In this document: piece after piece, positions 20,782 to 28,992 of the stretch
How the letters are laid out: every line of letters begins with the position of its first letter
Numbering within the stretch: position 1 is the stretch's first letter
NCBI RefSeq assembly: GCF_000585395.1
Contig: NZ_KK073875.1
Location: 509,186-573,185 of the forward strand
Length of the DNA stretch: 64,000 bases
Direction of reading: 5' to 3'
Source of the DNA: Saccharibacillus sacchari DSM 19268
GTDB lineage: Bacteria; Bacillota; Bacilli; Paenibacillales; Paenibacillaceae
Program-made: the position numbers and the translations under genes
Notes under the pieces: model-generated
What the model saw: only the letters and a program-made list of their open reading frames with translations
The model's database searches: none
What the model was told of the DNA's origin: nothing

Positions 20782-22332
20782 ATGGGCAATGATGAATTAT
20801 GGGCGACGCATCGCAGCGGTACGATCATGCGCGCGTCGGGCAACCGGCAATACGAACCCAAGCGCCCTCGCGGCAAAAAAAACAAACGCAGCACTCCGCT
20901 GACGACCGGAAAGATCATATGGCGACTGGTTATTTTGCTGGCGGTGTGGCTGCTCGCGGTGTTGTTGTATCAGATGAATAAGCCGCTGCCGGAAGGAATT
21001 TCTTACGAAAGCCCGGTCTATCGCACGAACCAGGTCGATTTCTTATACGATTTGACCTATCCGGCGCAGACTCGCGAATTCACGCAGGACCGGCAAATTT
21101 TTGATCGAACGCTTGAAATGATTCAAGAAGCGGAACAGTTTATCGTGATCGACGTGTTTCTTTTCAACGATTATACGCATGAAGGGCAGCAATACCCGAA
21201 GGTTAGCGCCAAACTGGCCAAAACGCTGATCGAGCGCAAACAGGCCGTGCCGGAGCTCGATATCGTGTTTATTACGGACGAGGTCAATACGAATTACGGC
21301 TCGTCTTCCAACGCGCTGCTGGAAAGCATGAAAAAAGCCGGGATTCGAGTCGTCGTCACAAATACCGATCCGCTGCGCGATTCGACTCCGATCTACTCGG
21401 CCGTTTGGCGCACGTTTATTCAATGGTTCGGTCAGTCCGGCAACGGTCATATTCCGAACCTGATGGCCAGCGACGGGCCGGATATCACGCTTCGTTCTTA
21501 TTTGAAGCTGCTGAACGTCAAAGCCAACCACCGCAAAGCTTTTATTACGGAAAAAAGCGCGATCGTCTCCAGCGGCAATATTCATGATGCGAGCGCCTAT
21601 CATTCCAATGTCGCGCTGGAAGTCAGCGGCCCGATTATCGGCGATCTGCTGAAAGCCGAGCAAGCGGTGTTGGACTTCTCCGGCGGCGGTACGCTGCCCG
21701 TATATGCGGGCAGCACCGAACAAGACGCAAACGCCCCTTACGCGGTACGATATCTGACCGAAGGCAAAGTGCATCAGCATGTACTGGCGGAAATCGACAA
21801 AGCAAGCGAAGGCGATACGGTGTGGATGGGCATGTTTTATCTTGCGGATTACGACGTGATGCAGTCGCTGATCGACGCATCGGATCGGGGCGCGGAAGTT
21901 CGCTTGGTGCTTGATCCCAACGAAAATGCATTCGGCCGGGACAAGATCGGGATTCCGAACCGCCCAGTCGCTGCCGAATTGCATGAAGAATCGCCGGAAG
22001 ACATTCAGATTCGTTGGTACAACACGACCAAGGAACAATACCATACCAAAATGCTGTTTATCGATCGGACCGAAGGCCAAAGCAGCATCCTGGCCGGTTC
22101 GACCAATTTCACTCCGCGCAACCTCAAAGATTATAACCTGGAAAATGAATTGTTCGTGGAAGCACCGACCGACAGCGAATTGACCGGCGACGTGCGCGGC
22201 TACTTCGAACGGATCTGGAACAATGACGGCGCCGAATATACGCTGGATCTGGACGAACATTTGGAAGCGACAACCTGGATCAAAGATATTTTGTACCGGA
22301 TACAGATGAGACTCGGATTTACGACGTTTTAA
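20782..22332 (+). CDS. Phospholipase D-like membrane protein with one altered HKD motif
   Basis: 516 aa from ATG 20782 (AGAAGGGA upstream). A basic N-terminal tail of ~45 residues is followed by one membrane helix (IIWRLVILLAVWLLAVLLYQ) and two PLD domains. Motif 2 is canonical (HTKMLFID, then GSTNFT). Motif 1 reads HRKAFITE followed by SSGNIHD, with Glu where the HxK(x)4D signature has Asp. PLDc_2 proteins include cardiolipin synthases and other phosphodiesterases; the single-helix topology differs from ClsA. Substrate unknown. Confidence 0.85.
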   Translation: MGNDELWATHRSGTIMRASGNRQYEPKRPRGKKNKRSTPLTTGKIIWRLVILLAVWLLAVLLYQMNKPLPEGISYESPVYRTNQVDFLYDLTYPAQTREFTQDRQIFDRTLEMIQEAEQFIVIDVFLFNDYTHEGQQYPKVSAKLAKTLIERKQAVPELDIVFITDEVNTNYGSSSNALLESMKKAGIRVVVTNTDPLRDSTPIYSAVWRTFIQWFGQSGNGHIPNLMASDGPDITLRSYLKLLNVKANHRKAFITEKSAIVSSGNIHDASAYHSNVALEVSGPIIGDLLKAEQAVLDFSGGGTLPVYAGSTEQDANAPYAVRYLTEGKVHQHVLAEIDKASEGDTVWMGMFYLADYDVMQSLIDASDRGAEVRLVLDPNENAFGRDKIGIPNRPVAAELHEESPEDIQIRWYNTTKEQYHTKMLFIDRTEGQSSILAGSTNFTPRNLKDYNLENELFVEAPTDSELTGDVRGYFERIWNNDGAEYTLDLDEHLEATTWIKDILYRIQMRLGFTTF

Positions 22333-22358
22333 AAAAGCAGGTTGTCTAAGGAAATATC

Positions 22359-22401
22359 AAAAATGCAGTTCGCTCCTGTGAAGGAACGAACTGCATTTTT
22401 T
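22359..22401. terminator. Bidirectional intrinsic terminator
   Basis: AAAATGCAGTTCG / CGAACTGCATTTT with an extra TCC/GGA, between convergent PLD and esterase genes. Confidence 0.9.
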
Positions 22402-22441
22402 GTCATTCCCCGTAAAATCCAAGTTTAAATACGCGGCTTCT

Positions 22442-23281
22442 TTACGATTTGAGATGACTATCGAAAAACTCGCCGACTTTATCAAGCACGTCGCTCCGGG
22501 TCAACATCTCCGCCGTGGAGTGTCCCGTTCCCTCCAGTACGCACAATTCGGAAGGAACATCGGCTTGCGTAAGCGCATCATGCAAGATTCGGCTTTGGCG
22601 CAAAGGGACGGTTGTGTCCGCATCTCCATGCACGATGAGGAACGGAGGAACTTCGCGTCCGTCCAGATAGTGCGTCGGATTGGTGCTGCGCGCAAGCTCC
22701 GGCTTCATTCGAATCGTACCGCCGAGCATCAATGCCATTACAGGCATATGGAACTCGCTTTGGAAGTCCAGCTCGATATCGATCGGACCGCTGAAATCGA
22801 CAACCGCCTGAACTCGCGTAGACTGCTGCAAATCATCGGCGGTCTCGAATTCCGGCGAACCGCCCGTCACCCCTAGCAGCGCCGCCAGTTGTCCTCCTGC
22901 CGAGTGTCCCCATACGCCGACGCGACTGCCGTCAATGCCGTACTTGTCCGCATTGGCACGCAGGAAACGCAGCGCACTCTTGACATCTTCGATCTGTGCG
23001 GGAAAACGCGCTTCATGCGCCAACCGATACTCGATCGCGGCTACTGCATACCCCTGCTCGGCAAAACGAACAAGTTGAGGCAAATTGCGCGCCGAATTAC
23101 AGCTGACCCAAGCTCCGCCTACAATCCATATAATCAGCGGCGCCGGTCTTTCCGCAGCCGGAAGCAGCAGGTTCATACTGAGCGTCTTGCCTCCTGCAAA
23201 ACGCGCGAACTGCACGTCCGGTACAAGTCGGACAAAAGCTTGGTCCGGCTTGCGCGCCGACCAGGTTGATTCTCCATTCAT
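22442..23281 (-). CDS. Alpha/beta-hydrolase esterase (BD-FAE/lipase type)
   Basis: 279 aa from ATG 23281 (GGAGAG seven bases upstream; an ATG two codons earlier is possible). Oxyanion segment IIWIVGGAW, nucleophile elbow GVWGHSAGGQ with Ser127, acidic residue in HGDADTTVP and catalytic His in GTGHSTAEM form a complete triad. No signal peptide, so cytoplasmic. The HGG-like oxyanion loop and Ser-Asp-His order place it with carboxylesterases/lipases acting on small acylated compounds; natural substrate unknown. Monocistronic. Confidence 0.92.
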   Translation of the reverse strand: MNGESTWSARKPDQAFVRLVPDVQFARFAGGKTLSMNLLLPAAERPAPLIIWIVGGAWVSCNSARNLPQLVRFAEQGYAVAAIEYRLAHEARFPAQIEDVKSALRFLRANADKYGIDGSRVGVWGHSAGGQLAALLGVTGGSPEFETADDLQQSTRVQAVVDFSGPIDIELDFQSEFHMPVMALMLGGTIRMKPELARSTNPTHYLDGREVPPFLIVHGDADTTVPLRQSRILHDALTQADVPSELCVLEGTGHSTAEMLTRSDVLDKVGEFFDSHLKS

Positions 23282-23412
23282 GAACATTCTCTCCGTTTCT
23301 CTACGCAAAATTTTTCAACGCTTCATGCAATCTATTATGTTCATCATAGCATATCTGATTGGCGATCCTAAAACCCTACTCTCATCGCAAGCTCTGCCAT
23401 CGTATCCGCATG

Positions 23413-23451
23413 AAAAAAGGTTCCCTCCCAAGATCATTCGGAAGAGAACCT
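23413..23451 (-). terminator. Terminator of the EamA transporter gene
   Basis: On the minus strand AGGTTCTCTTCC pairs imperfectly with GGGAGGGAACCT and is followed by six T. Confidence 0.8.
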
Positions 23452-23483
23452 GAATATTCGACTGTGCCGAATGCCTGCTGCGC

Positions 23484-24491
23484 TTAAGCCGCTTCTTGCG
23501 CCAATCGTCCCGGACCGATCTCTTGCGTCTGTTGACGGGAGATAATGAACAGTACCGACCAGATCAAGATAAAGCCGATCACCTGCGCCGGCGTGACTAC
23601 CTCGCCGCCGTACAACCAGTTCACGAGCACGCCGACCATAGGGAAGCTCAATTCGGCCAATGTCGCCACTGAAGCTTTAGTCGTTTTCAGTCCTTTGTAA
23701 TAAGCCAGAAGGCTAAGCAGACCTGGCAGCAACGCTTGCAGAAGCAAGTTCACGCCAACCAATGTAAGTGCGATTCCGCCTGCCGGCAGCGCCCAAGCCG
23801 CACCTTCGCTGGCTGTAATCGCGAGCAGCAGCGGCAAAGCCAGAATGAAGCGCAGCGAAGTCACGGTCTCGTATTTCAGCTTGCCTACCATATAGCGTCC
23901 CATAACCGTCGATCCGCCCCACAGTGCCGCAGCACCCAAAGCGAGCAAGCTGCCCAGTTGCATAAACTCGCCCGCGTGACCGAACGGAACCGTAAAGCCG
24001 AACGTCAGCAAGTACGTACCGCCCAGCGCAACGAGGAACAGCGGACCGAATTGACGCGGCAGCGATTCTTTCAACATGAAGTGCGCCAAAACAATCGCGA
24101 ACAGCGGTTGAAGCTTTTGCAGCAAAAGTACTGTATTGAATGCTCCGCCCGCATGCTGCAGAGCCAGCGTGAACATCAAGGTCGCCAGAGCCGAACCGCC
24201 CCAGGAAATGAACAGCAACGCACCGATTTGACGCCATCCCAAACCTTTCAGTTCCGTCCGGTTTTTCCAAAGAATCGGCGCCGCGACAAGTCCGATAATG
24301 ACATGTTCCAGCAAAACGATCTGCGAAGAGGTCATCGATTCCAACAGCAAAATCCGGAACAGCGGATCGATGCCCCACATGGCCGCGCCGAGTACGATCA
24401 ACCAAAATCCGCTTCCTGCTTTGGAAAAGAAGGAGCTTCCTTTGCCTCCTGTGCTTGCTTGAGTAAAGTCGTTGCGATTGGCTGTTTTCAT
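23484..24491 (-). CDS. EamA/DMT family transporter, probable riboflavin importer
   Basis: 335 aa, ten predicted membrane helices in two EamA repeats (first ~30-160, second ~175-320). Helix 1 begins GFWLIVLGAAMWGIDPLFRI, the typical DMT start. ATG with SD GAGGAG. The gene lies directly behind an FMN riboswitch and its terminator, and is the only gene they can control. RibN riboflavin transporters are EamA-family proteins known to be preceded by FMN riboswitches in other bacteria, so riboflavin or a flavin precursor is the likely substrate. Family from sequence; substrate inferred from the riboswitch. Confidence 0.92.
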   Translation of the reverse strand: MKTANRNDFTQASTGGKGSSFFSKAGSGFWLIVLGAAMWGIDPLFRILLLESMTSSQIVLLEHVIIGLVAAPILWKNRTELKGLGWRQIGALLFISWGGSALATLMFTLALQHAGGAFNTVLLLQKLQPLFAIVLAHFMLKESLPRQFGPLFLVALGGTYLLTFGFTVPFGHAGEFMQLGSLLALGAAALWGGSTVMGRYMVGKLKYETVTSLRFILALPLLLAITASEGAAWALPAGGIALTLVGVNLLLQALLPGLLSLLAYYKGLKTTKASVATLAELSFPMVGVLVNWLYGGEVVTPAQVIGFILIWSVLFIISRQQTQEIGPGRLAQEAA

Positions 24492-24532
24492 TTCCCTAGT
24501 CTCCTCATCTGAATAAGGGGGATCATACGCGC

Positions 24533-24577
24533 AAAAAGCCCCGAAGACCGGAAGATCCGGCGTTCGGGGCGGTTTTT
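24533..24577 (-). terminator. FMN riboswitch expression-platform terminator
   Basis: On the minus strand GCCCCGAA..CGGATCTTCCG..TTCGGGGC followed by TTTTT, 40 nt before the transporter ATG. It is expected to form when FMN is bound. Confidence 0.88.
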
Positions 24578-24681
24578 ACGTTAATCGAAGGGTCGAGCGG
24601 TTCAACAAACACGAAGCGAGTATCCGTTGGCAGGTTCCTCAAAAAAACCTACAGTCGGCTCGCACCGGCATGTCTGCGCTT

Positions 24682-24830
24682 GATCTTCTCCCATCCGGAC
24701 TGTACCGTCGGCTCTGGAATCGCACCAGATCAGTCCCGATCGTTCATGACGAACGATGCGAGAGTCGCGGGCTAGATTTGCGTCGCAAACCATTACCGCC
24801 GGTCGGGAATTTCACCCTACCCCGAAGATC
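24682..24830 (-). ncRNA. FMN riboswitch (RFN element)
   Basis: On the minus strand the order GATCTTCGGGG, AGGGTGAAATTCCCGACC, GGCGGT, CCCGCGA, GGTGCGATTCCAGAGCC, GACGGTACAGTCCGGATGGGAGAAGATC reproduces the conserved RFN blocks. The closing P1 stem is GATCTTC (24824-24830) with GAAGATC (24682-24688). Bound FMN should favour the terminator at 24533-24577. The AT-rich stretch 24840-25068 holds no gene and only weak -10-like sequences (TTATAA, TAAAAT). Confidence 0.96.
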
Positions 24831-25068
24831 CTTTATTCATTTATTTTTTATAATCTTATTTTAAAACAAATCCAGACGATATGCATGTGAAAATTGTCAC
24901 GATATTCGTACATTTCCCGATATTCGCAAAAATGATCGAGAATGATGTCGTCTTTCGCAAACTTTCATCTGCGTTCAGTCTTTCAAGTCTGGTTTCATCA
25001 TAAACCATGTTACACACTTTTACAAGCTACTGAATAAAATAAAGTTAGTTTCCGGGTTGCGTATTCCT

Positions 25069-25620
25069 TTACGGCGAATTTTCGCTGTCTGTTTCGCCGC
25101 TTTCCTCAGGTTCCCATGGATAACTTTTGGTCAAAAACTCCGCCAATGTCCGGCTTGCTTCTCTGCGCTGCTTGCGCATCTCCGCCCGAATCGGCGCACT
25201 CTCGTGCAGCTTCCGTTCTTCTTCGGTCTCCGGATACACAGGCGTAACTTCCGTCTTGCGCCCGTGGTCGTCCAACGCGACAAAGGTCAAAAAAGCCGTC
25301 GCCGCAATCTGGCGCTCCCCGGTTTTCAGATCCTCGCGAACGACCTTCACGAACGTCTCCATCGAGCTGCGTCCCGTCCAGGTCACGAACGATTCCAGCG
25401 TCACCGAATCGGTCATATAGATCGGATACAGAAAATCGACCGAATCCGTCGAAGCGGTAATCGTATTCGCTCTCGACAGCTTCGCTGCGGCAATCGAAGC
25501 GATATCGTCAATATACGCCATCAACCTCCCGCCGAACAACGTCTGATAGCTGTTCACATCGGTCGGAAACACGCGCGCCATTTTATAACTTCTCGTCGTA
25601 CGAATCGGAATCCCTTCCAT
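25069..25620 (-). CDS. Acyl-CoA thioesterase (YkhA type)
   Basis: 183 aa from ATG 25620 (GAAGGA upstream; a GTG three codons earlier abuts the SD). Single hot-dog domain with the BFIT/YkhA opening RTTRSYKMARVFPTDVNSYQ, then LFGGRLMAYIDDIASIAA where the conserved catalytic Asp lies (MAYIDD) and SVDFLYPIYMTDSV. Members hydrolyse medium- to long-chain acyl-CoA as hexamers in the cytosol. The ~35-residue charged C-terminal tail ends in acidic residues. Monocistronic; upstream region is occupied by repeat copies B and C. Confidence 0.93.
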   Translation of the reverse strand: MEGIPIRTTRSYKMARVFPTDVNSYQTLFGGRLMAYIDDIASIAAAKLSRANTITASTDSVDFLYPIYMTDSVTLESFVTWTGRSSMETFVKVVREDLKTGERQIAATAFLTFVALDDHGRKTEVTPVYPETEEERKLHESAPIRAEMRKQRREASRTLAEFLTKSYPWEPEESGETDSENSP

Positions 25621-25701
25621 CTCTTGCACTTCCTTCTTTGTGTTGATGATCTCGTTTGTCCATTATACGCCTCCGTGACTCAGGCGTACAAACCCTCTGC
25701 G

Positions 25702-25850
25702 TGGGAAGACCGGGGGCGCTGCGGGGAGAATTCGTTTCGGTCGCTGTCTCAATCGGGAAGCTGGATGGAATTTAACAAGGAGGCTTCCCGATTTCAAAGG
25801 CGAGCGCTTCGCTCCTACACGAACTCTCCCCTCCGCTAAGGGTCTTCCCA
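25702..25850 (+). repeat. Nested-palindrome dispersed repeat, copy B
   Basis: 149 bp. Outer arms TGGGAAGACC (25702-25711) / GGTCTTCCCA (25841-25850). Middle arms GGGGAGA (25723-25729) / TCTCCCC (25825-25831). Inner hairpin ATCGGGAAGC (25752-25761) / GCTTCCCGAT (25783-25792). An extra GAGCG/CGCTC mini-hairpin lies at 25802-25814. Shares AATTCGTT, GCTGTCTCA, GGAATTTA and TTCAAAGGCG in order with copy D. Confidence 0.85.
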
Positions 25851-25871
25851 AGCATCGGCTTGGCCTCGCTC

Positions 25872-25922
25872 GATCTGTTTTTTTAATTAAAAAACAGACG
25901 CCGTCTCTTTTCAGACGGCGCC
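25872..25922. terminator. Two hairpins between repeat copies B and C
   Basis: A CTGTTTTTTTAATTAAAAAACAG palindrome adjoins GACGCCGTCT / AGACGGCG(CC). On either strand a GC stem abuts an A/T run, so it can terminate transcription, most plausibly of the beta-mannosidase gene. Confidence 0.55.
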
Positions 25923-25944
25923 CAGATTTAAAAATGATTTTATA

Positions 25945-26102
25945 TTCCCGGCGAAGCGGGTGCGGAGGGAGAAATTTAGTGTAGGAGCGATAGCGTTCGC
26001 CTTTGACTTTGGGAAGCTTCCTTATAAATTTCAATTAGGCTTCCCAAAGTCAACACGCGACCGGAACGAATTTCTCCCGCAGCACCTCCCCCAGCTTCCC
26101 AC
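25945..26102 (-). repeat. Nested-palindrome dispersed repeat, copy C
   Basis: About 158 bp, inverted relative to copy B. Inner 13-bp perfect hairpin GACTTTGGGAAGC (26005-26017) / GCTTCCCAAAGTC (26039-26051). Middle arms GGGAGAAATT (25967-25976) / AATTTCTCCC (26069-26078). Minus-strand reading gives TCAAAGGCGAACG and TAGGAGCGA-like blocks also in copy B. Ends 10 nt from the beta-mannosidase stop. Confidence 0.82.
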
Positions 26103-26112
26103 GAATAGGAAC

Positions 26113-28662
26113 TTATTTTTGAATTTTAATAAAATCAGCCATCGATTGAACAGAGACGGCGCCTGGAGCACCGTGGGACAAGGTGCCTTCGGTTTGGCGC
26201 GCCCAGAATTCGACGACGATTTTTTCGCCCGGCACGAGGTCGAAGTAGTTGTCGGTGAAGACGCCTTCGGCTTCGGCGGTCAGCCAGACTTGTTTTGCCA
26301 GAATGTCCGTTTCGAGCGCAATCGTTGTACGGCCTTCGCCGTCGTCGGTGCGGGTGACGCGGATGTTCGGCGCGGACAGTTCAATCTCGCGTGCCGGCAC
26401 GAAATAGTGCGTGCGCTGATCGATGACGCGGCCGTCTTGTTCCAGTTCGGCCAACAATACCGTGCGCTCCGCAATTTCTTCGCCGAGCAGTTCGGTCACT
26501 TTCGCCGAGTAGACTTTCTCCGCGCTGTTCGCTTTGGCTTCTACAGGAAGTACCTGCTCGCTCCGAACTTCGCCGCCGAAGCTCAGCAGTCGGATGCGCA
26601 GCGATGCGGATTCCGCTTGTAAATGATCGTTCAGAACGTGGAAATTCAGGTCTTCTCCGTTCGTGCCGTCGATCGATACGGACAGATCGCGGAAGCTGCG
26701 GCGAGCGTAGTAGTGCAGCGCCTTCCAGCGGCCGTAGTAGTCGATGCCCGACCAGGAAGCGACCGGCCAGCTATCGTTCATTTGCCAGTACAACGTTCCC
26801 ATGCAATACGGCATGCTGCGGCGGTGCGCTTCGATCGCGGATTTCATGGCTTCGGCTTGCAGCACCTGGCTCATGTACAGGAACGAAACGAAGTCTTTCG
26901 GCTCCGGCAGGTATTTGTCCATGTATTCCTTGATCAAGAAGTTGCCGCGTCCGTTCTTCTGATGCGCCAGCATGATCTCCGAATCGAGTTGAAGCGCGTC
27001 TTCCGGCGCATATTGCAGGACCGACTTGTGTTCCGGGAACGATTGGAAACCGTATTCGCTCATGAAACGGCCGATGTATTTGTTATAGTTCTCGAACGGC
27101 TCCGAATTGTGCCATACGCCCCAATAGTGGATATCGCCTTCCGACGTGCCCGGGTGCGCGTGCTGCTTCTCGTCATTGCTCAGCGATACGAGCGGCGAAG
27201 AAGGCCAGTACTCCGCGCCCGGTGCCATTTTCGAGATCGCGGTCGGCAGTAGACGGTGGAAGATCGCTTCATAGTCCGCCCAAATGCTGTTTTGCTGCTC
27301 CTTGGTGTAGTCCTTTTTCCAGCCCCAACCGCCGTCCGGAATGTAGTGCGCCCATGCCGAGTCGATCTCGTTGTTGCCGCACCACAGCACGATGCTCGGG
27401 TGATTGCGCAGACGGAGTAGGTTGTCTTCCGCTTCGTGGCGCACGCTTTCCAGGAAATCTTCGTCGCCCGGATACATGCTGCACGCGAACATGAAGTCCT
27501 GCCAGACCATGATGCCGTACTCGTCGCACAGCTCGTAGAAGGCGTCTTCCTCGTAAATCCCGCCGCCCCAAACGCGCAGCATGTTCATGTTCGCTTCGGC
27601 CGCCGAGACAACCTCGTAGCGATAACGCTCGCGCGTGACGTCCGTCTCGAAGTTATCGTTCGGAATATGGTTCGCGCCTTTCGCGAAGACCGGAACGCCG
27701 TTCAGCTCAATATAGAAGGACGCGCCCGCGCCGTCTTTTTCCCGCTTCAGCTTGGCGCTGCGCAGACCGGTACGCACGCTTTTCTCCGCGCTGAGCGATT
27801 CGCCTTCCAAAATCTCCGCCTTGAACGTGTACAGATGCGCGTCGCCGAGACCTCTCGACCACCATAGCTTCGGATCGTTGACTTCGAATTCGAAACGGAT
27901 CGTATTTTCGCCGCGGCGAATTTGCTCGGTGCGATCAATCTCCAATCCTTCCGCCGAGATGCGCAGACGTCCTTCGAAGTCGCGGTCCGATTCTACGCTT
28001 ACGATCGCAGTCAGCTTGGCTTTCGACGCCGTGACTTCATTTTGACGGATAAACAGATCGGTGATGCGCTGTCCGGTCCAAGCTTCAAGACGTACCGCGC
28101 GCCAGATCCCGCTCGTAACGAAACGCGGACCCCAATCCCACCCGTAGTGATAAGGGGCTTTGCGCGCAAAGATACTGACCCGCTTGTCGCCGAGGCCGCC
28201 CAGCTCCGATTGGTCGTTGGATGCGGGCAGTGCGTAACCCAGCTTCTCCAGCTTCGGCAGATCTTCGTTGATCGGTGAACGGAAAAGGATGCGCAGCGTA
28301 TTTTCTCCGTCTTTCAGATGCGTCTTAACAGGCACGTTCCACGTACGGAACATATTGTCGACCGACAGAATGCGTGCGCCGTTCAGTTCTACGTCAGCGT
28401 AGGTGTCCAGACCGTCGAACACGAGGCTGATGTTATCCTGGCGAAGCAGCTCGGCAGGTGCGGCGAAGGTCGTCTCATAGACCCAGTCCTGTTTGTCGAT
28501 CCACTGCAAGTCATGCTCGTTTGTTCCGTAGTACGGGTCCGGAATTTTGTTGTTTCGATACAGATCGCTATGCACGCAGCCCGGTACGACGGCCGGCAGC
28601 CGTTCGTTTTCTCCTGAAGCTGCAAACGTCCATTCTTTCAATTCCCATTTGATTTCGTTCAC
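26113..28662 (-). CDS. Beta-mannosidase, glycoside hydrolase family 2
   Basis: 849 aa from a GTG at 28662 (GGGGGA six bases upstream). N-terminal galactose-binding-like domain (WELKEWTFA, VPGCVHSDLYRN with the beta-mannosidase-type PGCVHSDL motif), an immunoglobulin-like domain, then the TIM barrel. Acid/base Glu432 lies in WCGNNEIDSAW and nucleophile Glu536 in FMSEYGFQSFPE. WGGGIYEEDAFYELCDEYGI is typical of GH2 mannosidases. No signal peptide, so it cleaves imported manno-oligosaccharides in the cytoplasm. Behind it lies the lacI-type gene with its own promoter; a cre/LacI-like operator overlaps the transcript start. Confidence 0.94.
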   Translation of the reverse strand: MNEIKWELKEWTFAASGENERLPAVVPGCVHSDLYRNNKIPDPYYGTNEHDLQWIDKQDWVYETTFAAPAELLRQDNISLVFDGLDTYADVELNGARILSVDNMFRTWNVPVKTHLKDGENTLRILFRSPINEDLPKLEKLGYALPASNDQSELGGLGDKRVSIFARKAPYHYGWDWGPRFVTSGIWRAVRLEAWTGQRITDLFIRQNEVTASKAKLTAIVSVESDRDFEGRLRISAEGLEIDRTEQIRRGENTIRFEFEVNDPKLWWSRGLGDAHLYTFKAEILEGESLSAEKSVRTGLRSAKLKREKDGAGASFYIELNGVPVFAKGANHIPNDNFETDVTRERYRYEVVSAAEANMNMLRVWGGGIYEEDAFYELCDEYGIMVWQDFMFACSMYPGDEDFLESVRHEAEDNLLRLRNHPSIVLWCGNNEIDSAWAHYIPDGGWGWKKDYTKEQQNSIWADYEAIFHRLLPTAISKMAPGAEYWPSSPLVSLSNDEKQHAHPGTSEGDIHYWGVWHNSEPFENYNKYIGRFMSEYGFQSFPEHKSVLQYAPEDALQLDSEIMLAHQKNGRGNFLIKEYMDKYLPEPKDFVSFLYMSQVLQAEAMKSAIEAHRRSMPYCMGTLYWQMNDSWPVASWSGIDYYGRWKALHYYARRSFRDLSVSIDGTNGEDLNFHVLNDHLQAESASLRIRLLSFGGEVRSEQVLPVEAKANSAEKVYSAKVTELLGEEIAERTVLLAELEQDGRVIDQRTHYFVPAREIELSAPNIRVTRTDDGEGRTTIALETDILAKQVWLTAEAEGVFTDNYFDLVPGEKIVVEFWARQTEGTLSHGAPGAVSVQSMADFIKIQK

Positions 28663-28686
28663 GATGTTTTCCCCCAATGCTGAAAG

Positions 28687-28741
28687 TGTAACCGCTTTTA
28701 ATTTCCATCAACACCGTATCATTCTCCGCACTAAATTTCAA
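28687..28741 (-). promoter_or_regulatory. Mannosidase promoter with cre/LacI-like operator
   Basis: Minus strand -35 TTGAAA (28736-28741), 17-bp spacer, -10 TACGGT (28713-28718). Just downstream of the expected start is TGTAACCGCTTTTA (28687-28700), 13/14 to the cre consensus TGWAANCGNTNWCA. Could bind CcpA or the adjacent LacI-family protein. Confidence 0.6.
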
Positions 28742-28821
28742 TATAATCTCGTTTTTTTATATCATTTTTATTTTTTTAGGAAAACAAAAATACATAAAAT
28801 TATTTTGTTAGGTTCGTTAGC

Positions 28822-28856
28822 AAAAGAAAAACCCTGCCGCATACGGTCAGGGTTTT
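28822..28856 (-). terminator. lacI-type gene terminator
   Basis: Minus strand AAAACCCTG / CAGGGTTTT 9-bp stem followed by TTC TTTT, 137 nt past the stop; the nested palindrome lies between. Confidence 0.75.
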
Positions 28857-28892
28857 CGATGTGGTGCTTGATAGGCTTGTAAACTTCCATTC

Positions 28893-28990
28893 CCTTGTCA
28901 ACGCTAGAAGCAAGGTTGCGTTCGAATGAAATGCACCTGAAGCGCGTTACTTTCATTCGAACGCAATCCTCCGATTAAGAGTTGACAAGG
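28893..28990. repeat. Nested inverted repeat E at lacI 3' end
   Basis: Outer perfect 10-bp arms CCTTGTCAAC (28893-28902) / GTTGACAAGG (28981-28990), two 13-14-nt internal loops, then a perfect 16-bp stem TTGCGTTCGAATGAAA (28916-28931) / TTTCATTCGAACGCAA (28951-28966) with a 19-nt loop. Ends 2 nt from the regulator stop. Same architecture as copies A-D but no clear sequence similarity to them. Confidence 0.85.
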
Positions 28991-28992
28991 CA

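Noticed and set aside
25702-26102. Insertion sequence or transposon between repeats B and C
   Set aside because: No transposase frame and no target duplication could be seen; only hairpins lie between.
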